Shown: piece after piece, positions 33,465-41,199 of the stretch
Position numbering within the stretch: the stretch's first letter is position 1
Layout: each line of letters begins with the position of its first letter
Source: Oscillospiraceae bacterium
GTDB lineage: Bacteria; Bacillota_A; Clostridia; Oscillospirales; Oscillospiraceae
NCBI GenBank assembly: GCA_017411665.1
Contig: JAFQPT010000391.1
Span: forward strand, 11,239 to 75,238
DNA: 64,000 nt
Direction of reading: 5' to 3'
Made by a program: the position numbers and the translations under genes
The notes under the pieces: model-generated
The model's input: only the letters and a program-made list of their open reading frames with translations
What the model was told of the DNA's origin: nothing
The model's database searches: none

Positions 33465-35606
33465 ATGAATGTCAGCGAAGGGCATCTCACACAGCAGTAT
33501 CTCTGCGATTATCTAACCGTCTTTGACGGGGCAGAAGAATCCTACGAACTCCTCGTATTACAGAACATGTTTCTGTACCGCATGAGTGTTGACGGAGGAT
33601 TCCATGCCCGCGTCGTCTCCTCTATCCTGAATCATGAAGAGGACAGAGGACTCCTTCTCTCGCTTCTTGCAGACTGCGGAGAAGCAGAAAAGCCGGAAAC
33701 CACACTCAAAGAATGGCTCATCTCCGCCTACAGAGATGCTTCCGGCAAAAGAAAAGAAGTCCTTGCATGCTTCCTTCGCTCCCATATCTCCGGCACCAAT
33801 AAAACCGCTGAACTCTTCGCTGAATCAGAGACAAATACGCCGGAATCATTCTGGAGAATCAAAAGCCGCAGTGCGGTAATCGACAGAATCAGAAACTCCG
33901 ACATGTACTTCGGTTCCGGACGCCGCCCCTTCTGGCATGTGTTCCCGTTAGACACTGCCGCGGCAGTTCTTGCCGGTGTGCCGGAACTTTCTGCTGATAT
34001 CGTCTATGATGCAGTTGTCTGCGTTGCCGGTGCATGGTTTTCCACGCTTTCCGAAGACGAGATGACCGTCTGGCTCAACATGCCGCGGGTATCCTACGAG
34101 GAGTGGGGAAGTATTGTCCGCCCGCTCTTAGACCTCAGCGACAGCCGTCCGGCAGTTTCTGCCGCAGACTGGCTCTACACTACCGGAAACTATGATTCGG
34201 CACTGGATTTATATGCAAACATCACTCTTGCATACGCCGGAACTCCTGTGGAAAAACCGGCATTCGAGATGATGGGCAAAATTCTTACCGAGTTCAAAGA
34301 CTTCGACAATGCCTTTGAATCGTATAAGAATGCCTTCCTGTTAAGCCGCGAAGAAGGGAAATACTCAATCGCAGACGGCCTCAAGAACCTCTGCTTCGCA
34401 GGAGAGGATTTAGGCGAGGACATGCAGGAGTACTACTCCCGCATCGCAAAACTCATCGAAGAGCTTCCGGCAGATGAACGCAGTGCCCTTCGCTTCTCCT
34501 TTGCCGCTGAAGCCGGAAAACGCAAAAACTATGCGGATGAGTACCGCTGGATTGAGGAGGTTGTAGCAACTCCGGACTGTCCGGAAGCAATCTTTTCTGC
34601 CGCACTGAACCGCTTAACCGAGATGAACATGCATCTTGATTATGCCGGAAATCCGGATGCGGCAGCCCTTTCTGCGGCTGATGATGCGCTGGATGCTGCA
34701 CGGGCTGTTGAGAAAGGAGACTTCGCCTACTTCGGTTTCGATCCGGTGTGTGCACTCTTCTGGTACAGCCGTGCCGCAGAACTGATGCCGGAACTCAAAG
34801 ACAGAATACTTCCAAAGCAGTTCTCTGCCGCAGTTGCCGCAGGACTGATTCCGGAGGCGGCCGGATATGCCCGCGGCATTCCCGCACTGGAAGCGGTTGT
34901 TCATGCAATGGACGTCGATGAGTTTGCGCAGGCAGTCTCAACATTAAACAATGCGGTTACCGCAAGCCTTTCGAAGAGCATCGAGTCTGCGGCGGCAGTT
35001 ATCTATCCGGCATTCCTGTTCCTTTCCCGCGAAAAGCGCCGCGAAGCAGCCGAGCAGATTCTCGCGTCCCGCTCGACCAGAGATGACGAGCGTGCCCGTG
35101 TATCGCTTGCATTCGGTTCAGTCTATCTTGATTTAGGTATGGTCGATGCCGCCCGCTCGATGCTGAGAGCGGCGCTTCGGGCAAATCCGGGAAGCGAGAT
35201 TCGCTCCCGCATCTTAATCGAGCTTGCCTGGATGGAAGCAGAGGAGGGAGACTATAAGCAGGCGGTTGAAACATACCGTCTTGCCCTGAAGCAGAACGAA
35301 CGCTTCCCGGCGGCATGGGCAGGAATTGCAAAGGCATCCATCCGGCTTGGCGAATTTACCGAAGCTCTTGCGGCCGCAAAGGAAGCATGCCTGCTGAATC
35401 CGGCAGATGCATCCTACCGCCAGATGAAAGAAGCGCTCGAGGTCGTCTGTGCCGAGCCGAAGGATGAGGCCGCAGACAAACTCTTCTGCCTGCCCGGAGC
35501 AGAAAACACTGCATACGCAGCAGTACTCTATGCGGAATCTTCCGGCAAAGATGCGGCATCCGCATGGAATGCAGAATCAGCCGCAGACGTTCTGGCATTC
35601 CGATAA
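33465..35606 (+). CDS. Large TPR-repeat protein
   Basis: A 713-residue soluble protein made mostly of helical repeats. Tetratricopeptide patterns are clear at the C-terminus (SEIRSRILIELAWMEAEEGDYKQAVETYRLALKQNERFPAAWAGIAKASIRLGEFTEALAAAKEA is two repeats, quoted here only as its parts WMEAEEGDYKQAVETYRLAL and AAWAGIAKASIRLGEFTEAL) and in the middle (YDSALDLYANITLAY, FDNAFESYKNAFLLSREEG). No enzyme domain, signal peptide or membrane helix is seen. It probably serves as a protein-binding scaffold. It precedes the HPRT gene by 31 bases and may be cotranscribed with it. Confidence 0.8.
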   Translation: MNVSEGHLTQQYLCDYLTVFDGAEESYELLVLQNMFLYRMSVDGGFHARVVSSILNHEEDRGLLLSLLADCGEAEKPETTLKEWLISAYRDASGKRKEVLACFLRSHISGTNKTAELFAESETNTPESFWRIKSRSAVIDRIRNSDMYFGSGRRPFWHVFPLDTAAAVLAGVPELSADIVYDAVVCVAGAWFSTLSEDEMTVWLNMPRVSYEEWGSIVRPLLDLSDSRPAVSAADWLYTTGNYDSALDLYANITLAYAGTPVEKPAFEMMGKILTEFKDFDNAFESYKNAFLLSREEGKYSIADGLKNLCFAGEDLGEDMQEYYSRIAKLIEELPADERSALRFSFAAEAGKRKNYADEYRWIEEVVATPDCPEAIFSAALNRLTEMNMHLDYAGNPDAAALSAADDALDAARAVEKGDFAYFGFDPVCALFWYSRAAELMPELKDRILPKQFSAAVAAGLIPEAAGYARGIPALEAVVHAMDVDEFAQAVSTLNNAVTASLSKSIESAAAVIYPAFLFLSREKRREAAEQILASRSTRDDERARVSLAFGSVYLDLGMVDAARSMLRAALRANPGSEIRSRILIELAWMEAEEGDYKQAVETYRLALKQNERFPAAWAGIAKASIRLGEFTEALAAAKEACLLNPADASYRQMKEALEVVCAEPKDEAADKLFCLPGAENTAYAAVLYAESSGKDAASAWNAESAADVLAFR

Positions 35607-35637
35607 TCATATTTTATTCTGCGTTGTATGAGTATCT

Positions 35638-36156
35638 ATGATGGATACCATCGACGTCTTACTTTCCGAAGAAGTCATTGATGCACGAATTAGAGAGCTT
35701 GCGGCACAGATTGACGCTGATTACGCAGGAGAGAGTATCACTCTTCTCTGCACCTTAAAAGGCGCGGTGTTCTTCGCCTGCGAGCTTGCAAAGCGGATTA
35801 CGATTCCGGTTTTCATGGACTTCATCCAGACAGCAAGCTATGAGGGAACACAGTCCACCGGTACTGTCTCCATGAAACTGGATGTTCCAGACGAAGCAAT
35901 TGAAGGAAAACACATCATTATCATCGAGGATGTGATTGATACCGGAAGAACGCTGTCTGTGGTAAAAGAGATGATGCTGAAGAGAAAGCCGGCATCGCTG
36001 AAGGTCTGTTCTCTCTTAGATAAACACGAGTGCCGCGTTGTACCGTTTGATGGAGACTACATCGGTTTTACTATCGGAAATGACTTCGTGGTAGGATATG
36101 GTCTTGATGTTGACCAGAAATACCGCAACCTTCCCTTTGTCGGGATTGTAAAATAA
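35638..36156 (+). CDS. hpt: Hypoxanthine phosphoribosyltransferase
   Basis: Purine salvage enzyme that makes IMP or GMP from PRPP and the free base. The 172 residues contain the PRPP loop IIIIEDVIDTGRTL (93-106), the catalytic flexible loop SYEGTQSTGTV, the CTLKGAVFFACEL strand and the end VGYGLDVDQKYRNLPFVGI, the order typical of bacterial-type Hpt. This resembles the bacterial enzyme more than the archaeal HPT/APT-like group, so an early transfer is possible. Confidence 0.95.
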   Translation: MMDTIDVLLSEEVIDARIRELAAQIDADYAGESITLLCTLKGAVFFACELAKRITIPVFMDFIQTASYEGTQSTGTVSMKLDVPDEAIEGKHIIIIEDVIDTGRTLSVVKEMMLKRKPASLKVCSLLDKHECRVVPFDGDYIGFTIGNDFVVGYGLDVDQKYRNLPFVGIVK

Positions 36157-36167
36157 TCTTTTTTTAG

Positions 36168-36215
36168 TTTTCTTCGTTGCGAAGGCTTTTGAACGCGAAT
36201 AGTTTTTTCGCGTAG
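36168..36215. terminator. Convergent hpt/ileS terminator hairpins
   Basis: CTTCG-ttg-CGAAG (36172-36184) followed by GCTTTT lies after hpt; CGCGAA and TTCGCG (36194-36212) form a second hairpin facing the end of ileS. T-rich runs flank both, as expected between convergent genes. Confidence 0.5.
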
Positions 36216-36269
36216 GGAAAACACTCTTACAAAGTCCGATAATACAACCCAGACAAAAAAAGAAAAATG

Positions 36270-39200
36270 TTAGTTGAGCGGGACGATGCTGATGAATGCC
36301 TTCAGACCGTCGATATCCCACTCGGTATCCTCTGCATCAGAGGAAGTGCCAAAGCGCACCGTCAGAACCTCAGCTCTGACTTCACCGGCAATTTCCGCAT
36401 TCTTCTGCTCAACAAGACCGGCAATCCGCTCATCAGCAAGAACAACGGACGCCACAATCTTTGCATCGACCGCAAGACCTGCCTGCTTTCTCATCTCCTG
36501 AATACGGCGGATAACTTCTCTGGAGTATCCGTCGGACTCAAGCTCCGGCGTTAAGGTGACGTTGACGTAAACCGTTGCGTCCTGCATCGGGGAAGAGAAG
36601 ATGTTCTCCGGCATACGCTCGGTAAAGGTCATGTGCTCTTCGGTCAGTTCACAGGAGAACTCGCCTTCGGAGAAAGCAATCTTTCCGTCGCGGACAAGAG
36701 CTGCCTTCAGTTCACTGCCGTTGCTGTTTTCGATGAATGCCTTCACCTTCGGACCGTCGCGGCCGAACTGCTTACCGATTGCCTTCATGGTCGGAACTGC
36801 AGTCCACTCTAATTTGTCCCAGACACCCTTGACAGCAGAGACAGCGCGTGCATTTGCACGCTCGCATGCCATATCATTCATGGCGGCTACTGCATCAAGA
36901 ACTTCATCGGACTCGGTTGCCACGACAACCTCTAAGACCGGCCAGCGTCCCTTTCTCTTACCGTTCTGGCGGGCGTTTGCCACAGCCTCATCGAAGGACT
37001 GGATAAGCTCCATCTCCTTTTCAAGAACAGCATCACGGAGCTCTTCGCGTCCGGCGAACCAGTCCTGCATGTGAACGGACGGAACTTCGCCTGCACATTT
37101 CAGGTTCTGGTACATCTTCTCGCAGACGAACGGTGCGAACGGAGCCATGATGGTAATGAGTCTGCGAAGCACATAGTACATCGTCTCATATGCCTGAACC
37201 TTGGAGACAGAATCCTCCTCGAGCCACATTCTTGGTCTGACCAGCTGCACATACCAGCGGGAAAGCTCGTCGAGAACGAAGGTGGAGATTGGTCTGGTTG
37301 CACGGTGAAGGTTTCCTGCTTCCATCTCTTTGGTAACCTGCTCTGCAAGGGAGTTCACGCGGGAGATAAGCCATCTGTCCTCGCGGCCGAACTCTGCAAT
37401 GTGGTCCTCGACAACACTCGGGTCCCACTTGCCGTCAACTTCCTTTGGAACAAAGCCGTCGAGCGCCATGTATGGCAGCGGGAACTTGTAAACGTTCCAT
37501 AAGACGTTGAACATACGAAGAGTCGTCTTGATACCCTCGTAGGAGAAACGCAGGTCATCCCATGGTGCGGATGCGGAGAAGATGTACTGACGCATAACAT
37601 CAACACCGTAGTTTGCGATAACATCCTCCGGAGTTACGACGTTTCCTAAACTCTTGCTCATCTTCTTGCCGTTTGCATCAAGAGCGAAACCGTGCATCAA
37701 GACAGACTTGTACGGAGACTTTCCAAATGCCATTGTAGAGAGCGCAAGCATCGAGTAGAACCATCCGCGGGTCTGGTCCTGACCTTCCAGAATCATGTCT
37801 GCCGGCCAGTACTTCTCGAAGTCCTCGGTCTTCTCCGGGAAGCGTAAGGTTGCCCAGGAGGCGACACCGGAGTCATACCAGACATCAAAGATATCCGGCA
37901 CTCTCTGCATCTGACCGCCGCATTCGCACGGGAGCGTAATCTCATCAACATACGGTCTGTGCGGGTCAAACATCTTCTGACCGGATAAGGTCTCGAGCTC
38001 TTCGTAGCTTCCGACAACATGATATTTGTTACACTTCGGGCACACCCAGACCGGGATTGGAATACCCCAGTATCTCTGGCGGGAAATACACCAGTCGCGT
38101 GCTTCGGCAATCCAGTCGTGGAAGCGGGCCGAACCTGCCCAGTCCGGCATCCAGGTGACCTCTTCTGCAATCTCTTTGAGCATCTGGTCTTTGACTTCCT
38201 TAACCTTTAAGAACCACTGGGAGGTTGCACGGTAAATAATCGGCGTCTTACATCTCCAGCAGTGTCCGTAGCGGTGGGTAATCTTGCGGACCGCAAGCAT
38301 ATAGTCACCAAGCTCTTTGATGACCTCATCATTGGTTGCCGGGTCTTTGACGTATTTTCCTTCGAAGATACCGGCTTCTGCAGTAAAGTTTCCGTTTCCG
38401 TCAACCGGGCAGATAATCGGGAGACCGTACTTCTGACCGACGAGGTAGTCATCCCATCCGTGTCCCGGTGCGATGTGGACCATACCGGTGTTTTCGAGGG
38501 CGACATAGTCTGCAACGACAACTTTGTGCTCGATGCCTGCCTGCAGCGGAACCTGGGATGCGAGTGGGGATACGTATTTGGTGCCCGCAAGTTCTGCTCC
38601 GGTCTTGGTCTCAATGATGTCGAACTTCTGGTATTTACCATACTTTAAGATCTGTTCTGCTAAGTCTTTGGCAATCCAGAGGTCTTCTGTTTTTCCGTCC
38701 TTTTCTGCACGGCACTTTGCATAGACGAACTCCTCACCAACTGCAACAGCGACGTTGGCAGGAAGTGTCCACGGGGTAGTGGTCCAGATAACAAGGTACT
38801 CGTTTTCTGCTCCCTCAATCGGGAACTTGACGAAGATGGACGGATCGGTTTCATCAGCGTACTCGACTTCAGCGTCGGCAATTGCTGTTCCGCATCTCGG
38901 ACACCAGTTGACAACACGGCTTCCGCGTTCCAGGTATCCCTTGTCGGCACACTTCTTTAAGGTGTACCAGGCGGCCTCGATGTATCCTTTGTCAACGGTC
39001 TGATACGGATCGTCGAAATCCATCCAGGTACCGATTTCCTTGAACTGGTCGCTCATCAAGTCTTTGTGGGTTAAGGCGAACTCGCGGCACTCTTCGATGA
39101 ATTTGGCAACACCGTACTCTTCGATATCAGCCTTGTTCTTGAAGCCGAGTTTCTCTTCGACCTTGACCTCAATCGGGAGACCGTGCATGTCATATCCGGC

Positions 39201-39443
39201 ACGCTCAATGATGTTTCTGCCGGTCATGGAGCGGTAGCGGATGATGGCATCCTTTAAGATTTTGTTCCAGGCAGTTCCTAAGTGGATGTAACCGGTGGTG
39301 TACGGCGGACCGTCGACGAAGAGCCACGGCTTTCCTGCCTCACGGAGTTTTCTGGTTTCGCGATAAGTGTTATTTTCTTCCCAGTACGCACGGACTTCCG
39401 CCTCGACGTTTTTCGGGACATAGCTTTCTGATACTTCTTTCAT
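36270..39443 (-). CDS. ileS: Isoleucyl-tRNA synthetase
   Basis: Charges tRNA-Ile. The 1057-residue enzyme has the class I signature HLGT (residues 54-57, in PPYTTGYIHLGTAWN), the editing domain with WTTTPWTLPANVAVAVG, WYDSGVASWATL, and the KMSKS loop as DANGKKMSKSLGNVVTP. Zinc-type Cys pairs are seen (CPRCG, CPKC). The eukaryal/archaeal C-terminal extension is present (LTPELESDGYSREVIRRIQEMRK). It is a single gene, divergent from fprA. Confidence 0.98.
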   Translation of the reverse strand: MKEVSESYVPKNVEAEVRAYWEENNTYRETRKLREAGKPWLFVDGPPYTTGYIHLGTAWNKILKDAIIRYRSMTGRNIIERAGYDMHGLPIEVKVEEKLGFKNKADIEEYGVAKFIEECREFALTHKDLMSDQFKEIGTWMDFDDPYQTVDKGYIEAAWYTLKKCADKGYLERGSRVVNWCPRCGTAIADAEVEYADETDPSIFVKFPIEGAENEYLVIWTTTPWTLPANVAVAVGEEFVYAKCRAEKDGKTEDLWIAKDLAEQILKYGKYQKFDIIETKTGAELAGTKYVSPLASQVPLQAGIEHKVVVADYVALENTGMVHIAPGHGWDDYLVGQKYGLPIICPVDGNGNFTAEAGIFEGKYVKDPATNDEVIKELGDYMLAVRKITHRYGHCWRCKTPIIYRATSQWFLKVKEVKDQMLKEIAEEVTWMPDWAGSARFHDWIAEARDWCISRQRYWGIPIPVWVCPKCNKYHVVGSYEELETLSGQKMFDPHRPYVDEITLPCECGGQMQRVPDIFDVWYDSGVASWATLRFPEKTEDFEKYWPADMILEGQDQTRGWFYSMLALSTMAFGKSPYKSVLMHGFALDANGKKMSKSLGNVVTPEDVIANYGVDVMRQYIFSASAPWDDLRFSYEGIKTTLRMFNVLWNVYKFPLPYMALDGFVPKEVDGKWDPSVVEDHIAEFGREDRWLISRVNSLAEQVTKEMEAGNLHRATRPISTFVLDELSRWYVQLVRPRMWLEEDSVSKVQAYETMYYVLRRLITIMAPFAPFVCEKMYQNLKCAGEVPSVHMQDWFAGREELRDAVLEKEMELIQSFDEAVANARQNGKRKGRWPVLEVVVATESDEVLDAVAAMNDMACERANARAVSAVKGVWDKLEWTAVPTMKAIGKQFGRDGPKVKAFIENSNGSELKAALVRDGKIAFSEGEFSCELTEEHMTFTERMPENIFSSPMQDATVYVNVTLTPELESDGYSREVIRRIQEMRKQAGLAVDAKIVASVVLADERIAGLVEQKNAEIAGEVRAEVLTVRFGTSSDAEDTEWDIDGLKAFISIVPLN

Positions 39444-39541
39444 GTATTCCCCACGAATATGTCTCTATATATTGGTGTTACTTATAGAAAGTAATTGCCT
39501 TAGGGTTGAACGCTCATTTAGTGCTGTGCCGCGACAGAAGA

Positions 39542-39549
39542 ATATATAA
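39542..39549 (+). promoter_or_regulatory. TATA box of fprA (probable leaderless transcript)
   Basis: ATATATAA lies with its centre about 24 bases before the ATG at 39569, the distance expected between a TATA box and the transcription start itself. No Shine-Dalgarno lies before that ATG. Both facts fit a leaderless mRNA. Confidence 0.55.
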
Positions 39550-39568
39550 CACTGTTACAACAAACAAA

Positions 39569-40795
39569 ATGAGTATGTTACAGGCAGTAAAGATTAAAGA
39601 AGGCGTTTACTGGGTAGGCGCTATCGACTGGAATATCAGAGACTACCACGGATACACACTCCCTGGAACCACCTATAACGCATACCTTGTTTTAGGAGAG
39701 AAGGTTGCCTTAATCGACGGTACCTATCCGGGACACGAGTGGCAGATGATTGAGCGTATCGAGTCTGTTATCCCGCTCGAGAAGATTGACTATATCGTTG
39801 CAAACCACATCGAAATCGACCACTCCGGATCTCTGCCGATGCTGGCAAAGAAGCTCCCGAATGTGCCGATCTATATGACCGAGATTGCAAAGAAAGGATT
39901 TGCACGCCACTATGACACCAAGGACTGGAACATCCACACCATCAAGAACTTAGAAGCCCTTGAGCTCGGCGGCAAGACCTTAACTTTCCTCGAGGCACCG
40001 TTCCTCCACTGGCCGGATTCCATGTTCACCTACCTTGGAGAAGACAAAGTGCTCTTCCCGAATGATGCGTTCGGACAGCACATTGCATCCAGTGCACGCT
40101 TCGATGATGAGCTTGGTATCGACGAGGCAATGGAGCACGCAGCAAAGTTCGTTGCAAACTTAATTGTCCCGCTTTCCCCGAAGGTCTTAAAGAAACTCGG
40201 TGAGGTCACTGAACTTGGTGTCCCAATCGAGATGATTGCACCATCCCACGGTATTATCTGGAGAAGCCACGCAGCAGACATCATCAACGCATATGTTGCA
40301 TGGGCAAACGGTGTTTCCAAGAACAAGATTACCATCGTCTACGACACCATGCACTACTCCACCGGTACTGCCGCACAGTACATCGCAGAGGGAGCAATCT
40401 CCGAGGGTGTCGAGGTTAAGTTCGATTTACTCAAAGACGGCAGATACGAAGGTGTCCACCGCTCTGATGTTGTCCGCGACATCTTAGACTCCAAAGCAGT
40501 CATCGTCGGTTCCCCAACTCTTGAGGACTATCCGCTGCCGACCGTTGCAGGATTCCTGTACTACCTTGCAGGTATCAGACCAGGCAAGCAGGCACAGAAG
40601 AAGATTGGTTTCGCATTCGGCTCCAACGGCGGTAAGGGAGGTGCACCGAAGGTCATCACTGAGCTGATGCAGAAGGCAGGAATCGAAATCTGGCATGAGC
40701 CGGTTGAGTTCACCTACCGCCCGCAGGCTGAGGACAAGGAGATGTTCTTCAAGCTTGGTCAGGAGATTGCAAAAGCAGTCAAGCAGATGCCGTAA
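39569..40795 (+). CDS. fprA: F420H2 oxidase, di-iron flavoprotein FprA
   Basis: Reduces O2 to water with coenzyme F420H2, protecting the anaerobe from oxygen. The 408-residue product has the metallo-beta-lactamase-like di-iron site NHIEIDHSGSLP, then FLHWPDSMFTYL, ending that domain with SHGIIW, and a flavodoxin domain from about 260 with IVYDTMHYSTGTAA as FMN phosphate loop and GSPTLEDYPLPTVAGFLYYL. MSMLQAVKIKEGVYWVGAIDW is the family N-terminus, so the start at 39569 is used rather than an earlier in-frame codon. Confidence 0.96.
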   Translation: MSMLQAVKIKEGVYWVGAIDWNIRDYHGYTLPGTTYNAYLVLGEKVALIDGTYPGHEWQMIERIESVIPLEKIDYIVANHIEIDHSGSLPMLAKKLPNVPIYMTEIAKKGFARHYDTKDWNIHTIKNLEALELGGKTLTFLEAPFLHWPDSMFTYLGEDKVLFPNDAFGQHIASSARFDDELGIDEAMEHAAKFVANLIVPLSPKVLKKLGEVTELGVPIEMIAPSHGIIWRSHAADIINAYVAWANGVSKNKITIVYDTMHYSTGTAAQYIAEGAISEGVEVKFDLLKDGRYEGVHRSDVVRDILDSKAVIVGSPTLEDYPLPTVAGFLYYLAGIRPGKQAQKKIGFAFGSNGGKGGAPKVITELMQKAGIEIWHEPVEFTYRPQAEDKEMFFKLGQEIAKAVKQMP

Positions 40796-40845
40796 ACAGG
40801 GCATCTCTCCTCCTTTTATTTTCGGTTTTTTAGAAGTTTCCTTAA

Positions 40846-41019
40846 TTTTTCAGGACATAGTTTAACAATACCGAACAACATATTATTTGTTTGGAGGTGA
40901 AAGAAAAACCTGAAAGAAATGAAGAAGAAAAGAAGGAAACACTGGATAACTCCTCTCTATGAGAGAATCCATGATATGCATTGAAAGCACCAGTCAGAAA
41001 GAATGCAAACTTCCTTCTT
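40846..41019 (-). ncRNA. Structured noncoding element, copy 3 (inverted, distant)
   Basis: The 404-base gap between fprA and hppA has no clear gene. Read on the minus strand it shows the same ordered blocks as the two copies at 31.5-32.1 kb: AAAGAAGGAA, CTGGTGC, AATGCAT, GAGAGG, TTATCCA, TGTTTCCTTC, TTCACCTCC, TGTTGTTCGGT and TAAACT, with nearly equal spacing (about 138 bases from first block to GTTCGG, compared with about 133 in copy 1). The outer stem has a G-U pair here. Copy 3 also has a strong inner hairpin CTCTC-ata-GAGAG. It lies 3' of hppA and may be released from that transcript or made on its own. Confidence 0.5.
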
Positions 41020-41088
41020 TAGAATGGTTGATGTCTGTTTTGAGTTAGTGATTTTTCCAGCAGTTTGTCCATCTCATGTGTAGGGGTG

Positions 41089-41129
41089 TATTTTCCCGCG
41101 AAAGCTGCACGAAGAGAAACGCGAAAATA
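41089..41129. repeat. Imperfect inverted repeat 3' of hppA
   Basis: TATTTTC-cc-GCG (from 41089) and CGCGAAAATA (41120-41129) can pair with a two-base bulge around a 19-base loop. It lies between the hppA stop and noncoding element copy 3 and may end the hppA transcript. Confidence 0.35.
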
Positions 41130-41199
41130 ACTTACAGGAAGAAATTGAGGTTTTAAGAAATCCTCAAAAAATAAATTGGGTTTATTCTGAAGTATCAGC

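Noticed and set aside
40919..40984. 21-codon plus-strand frame (MKKKRRKHW...) after a GGAGGTGA sequence
   Set aside because: It lies entirely inside noncoding element copy 3 on the opposite strand, and the other two copies do not keep the frame; the GGAGGTGA is the complement of the conserved TCACCTC block.
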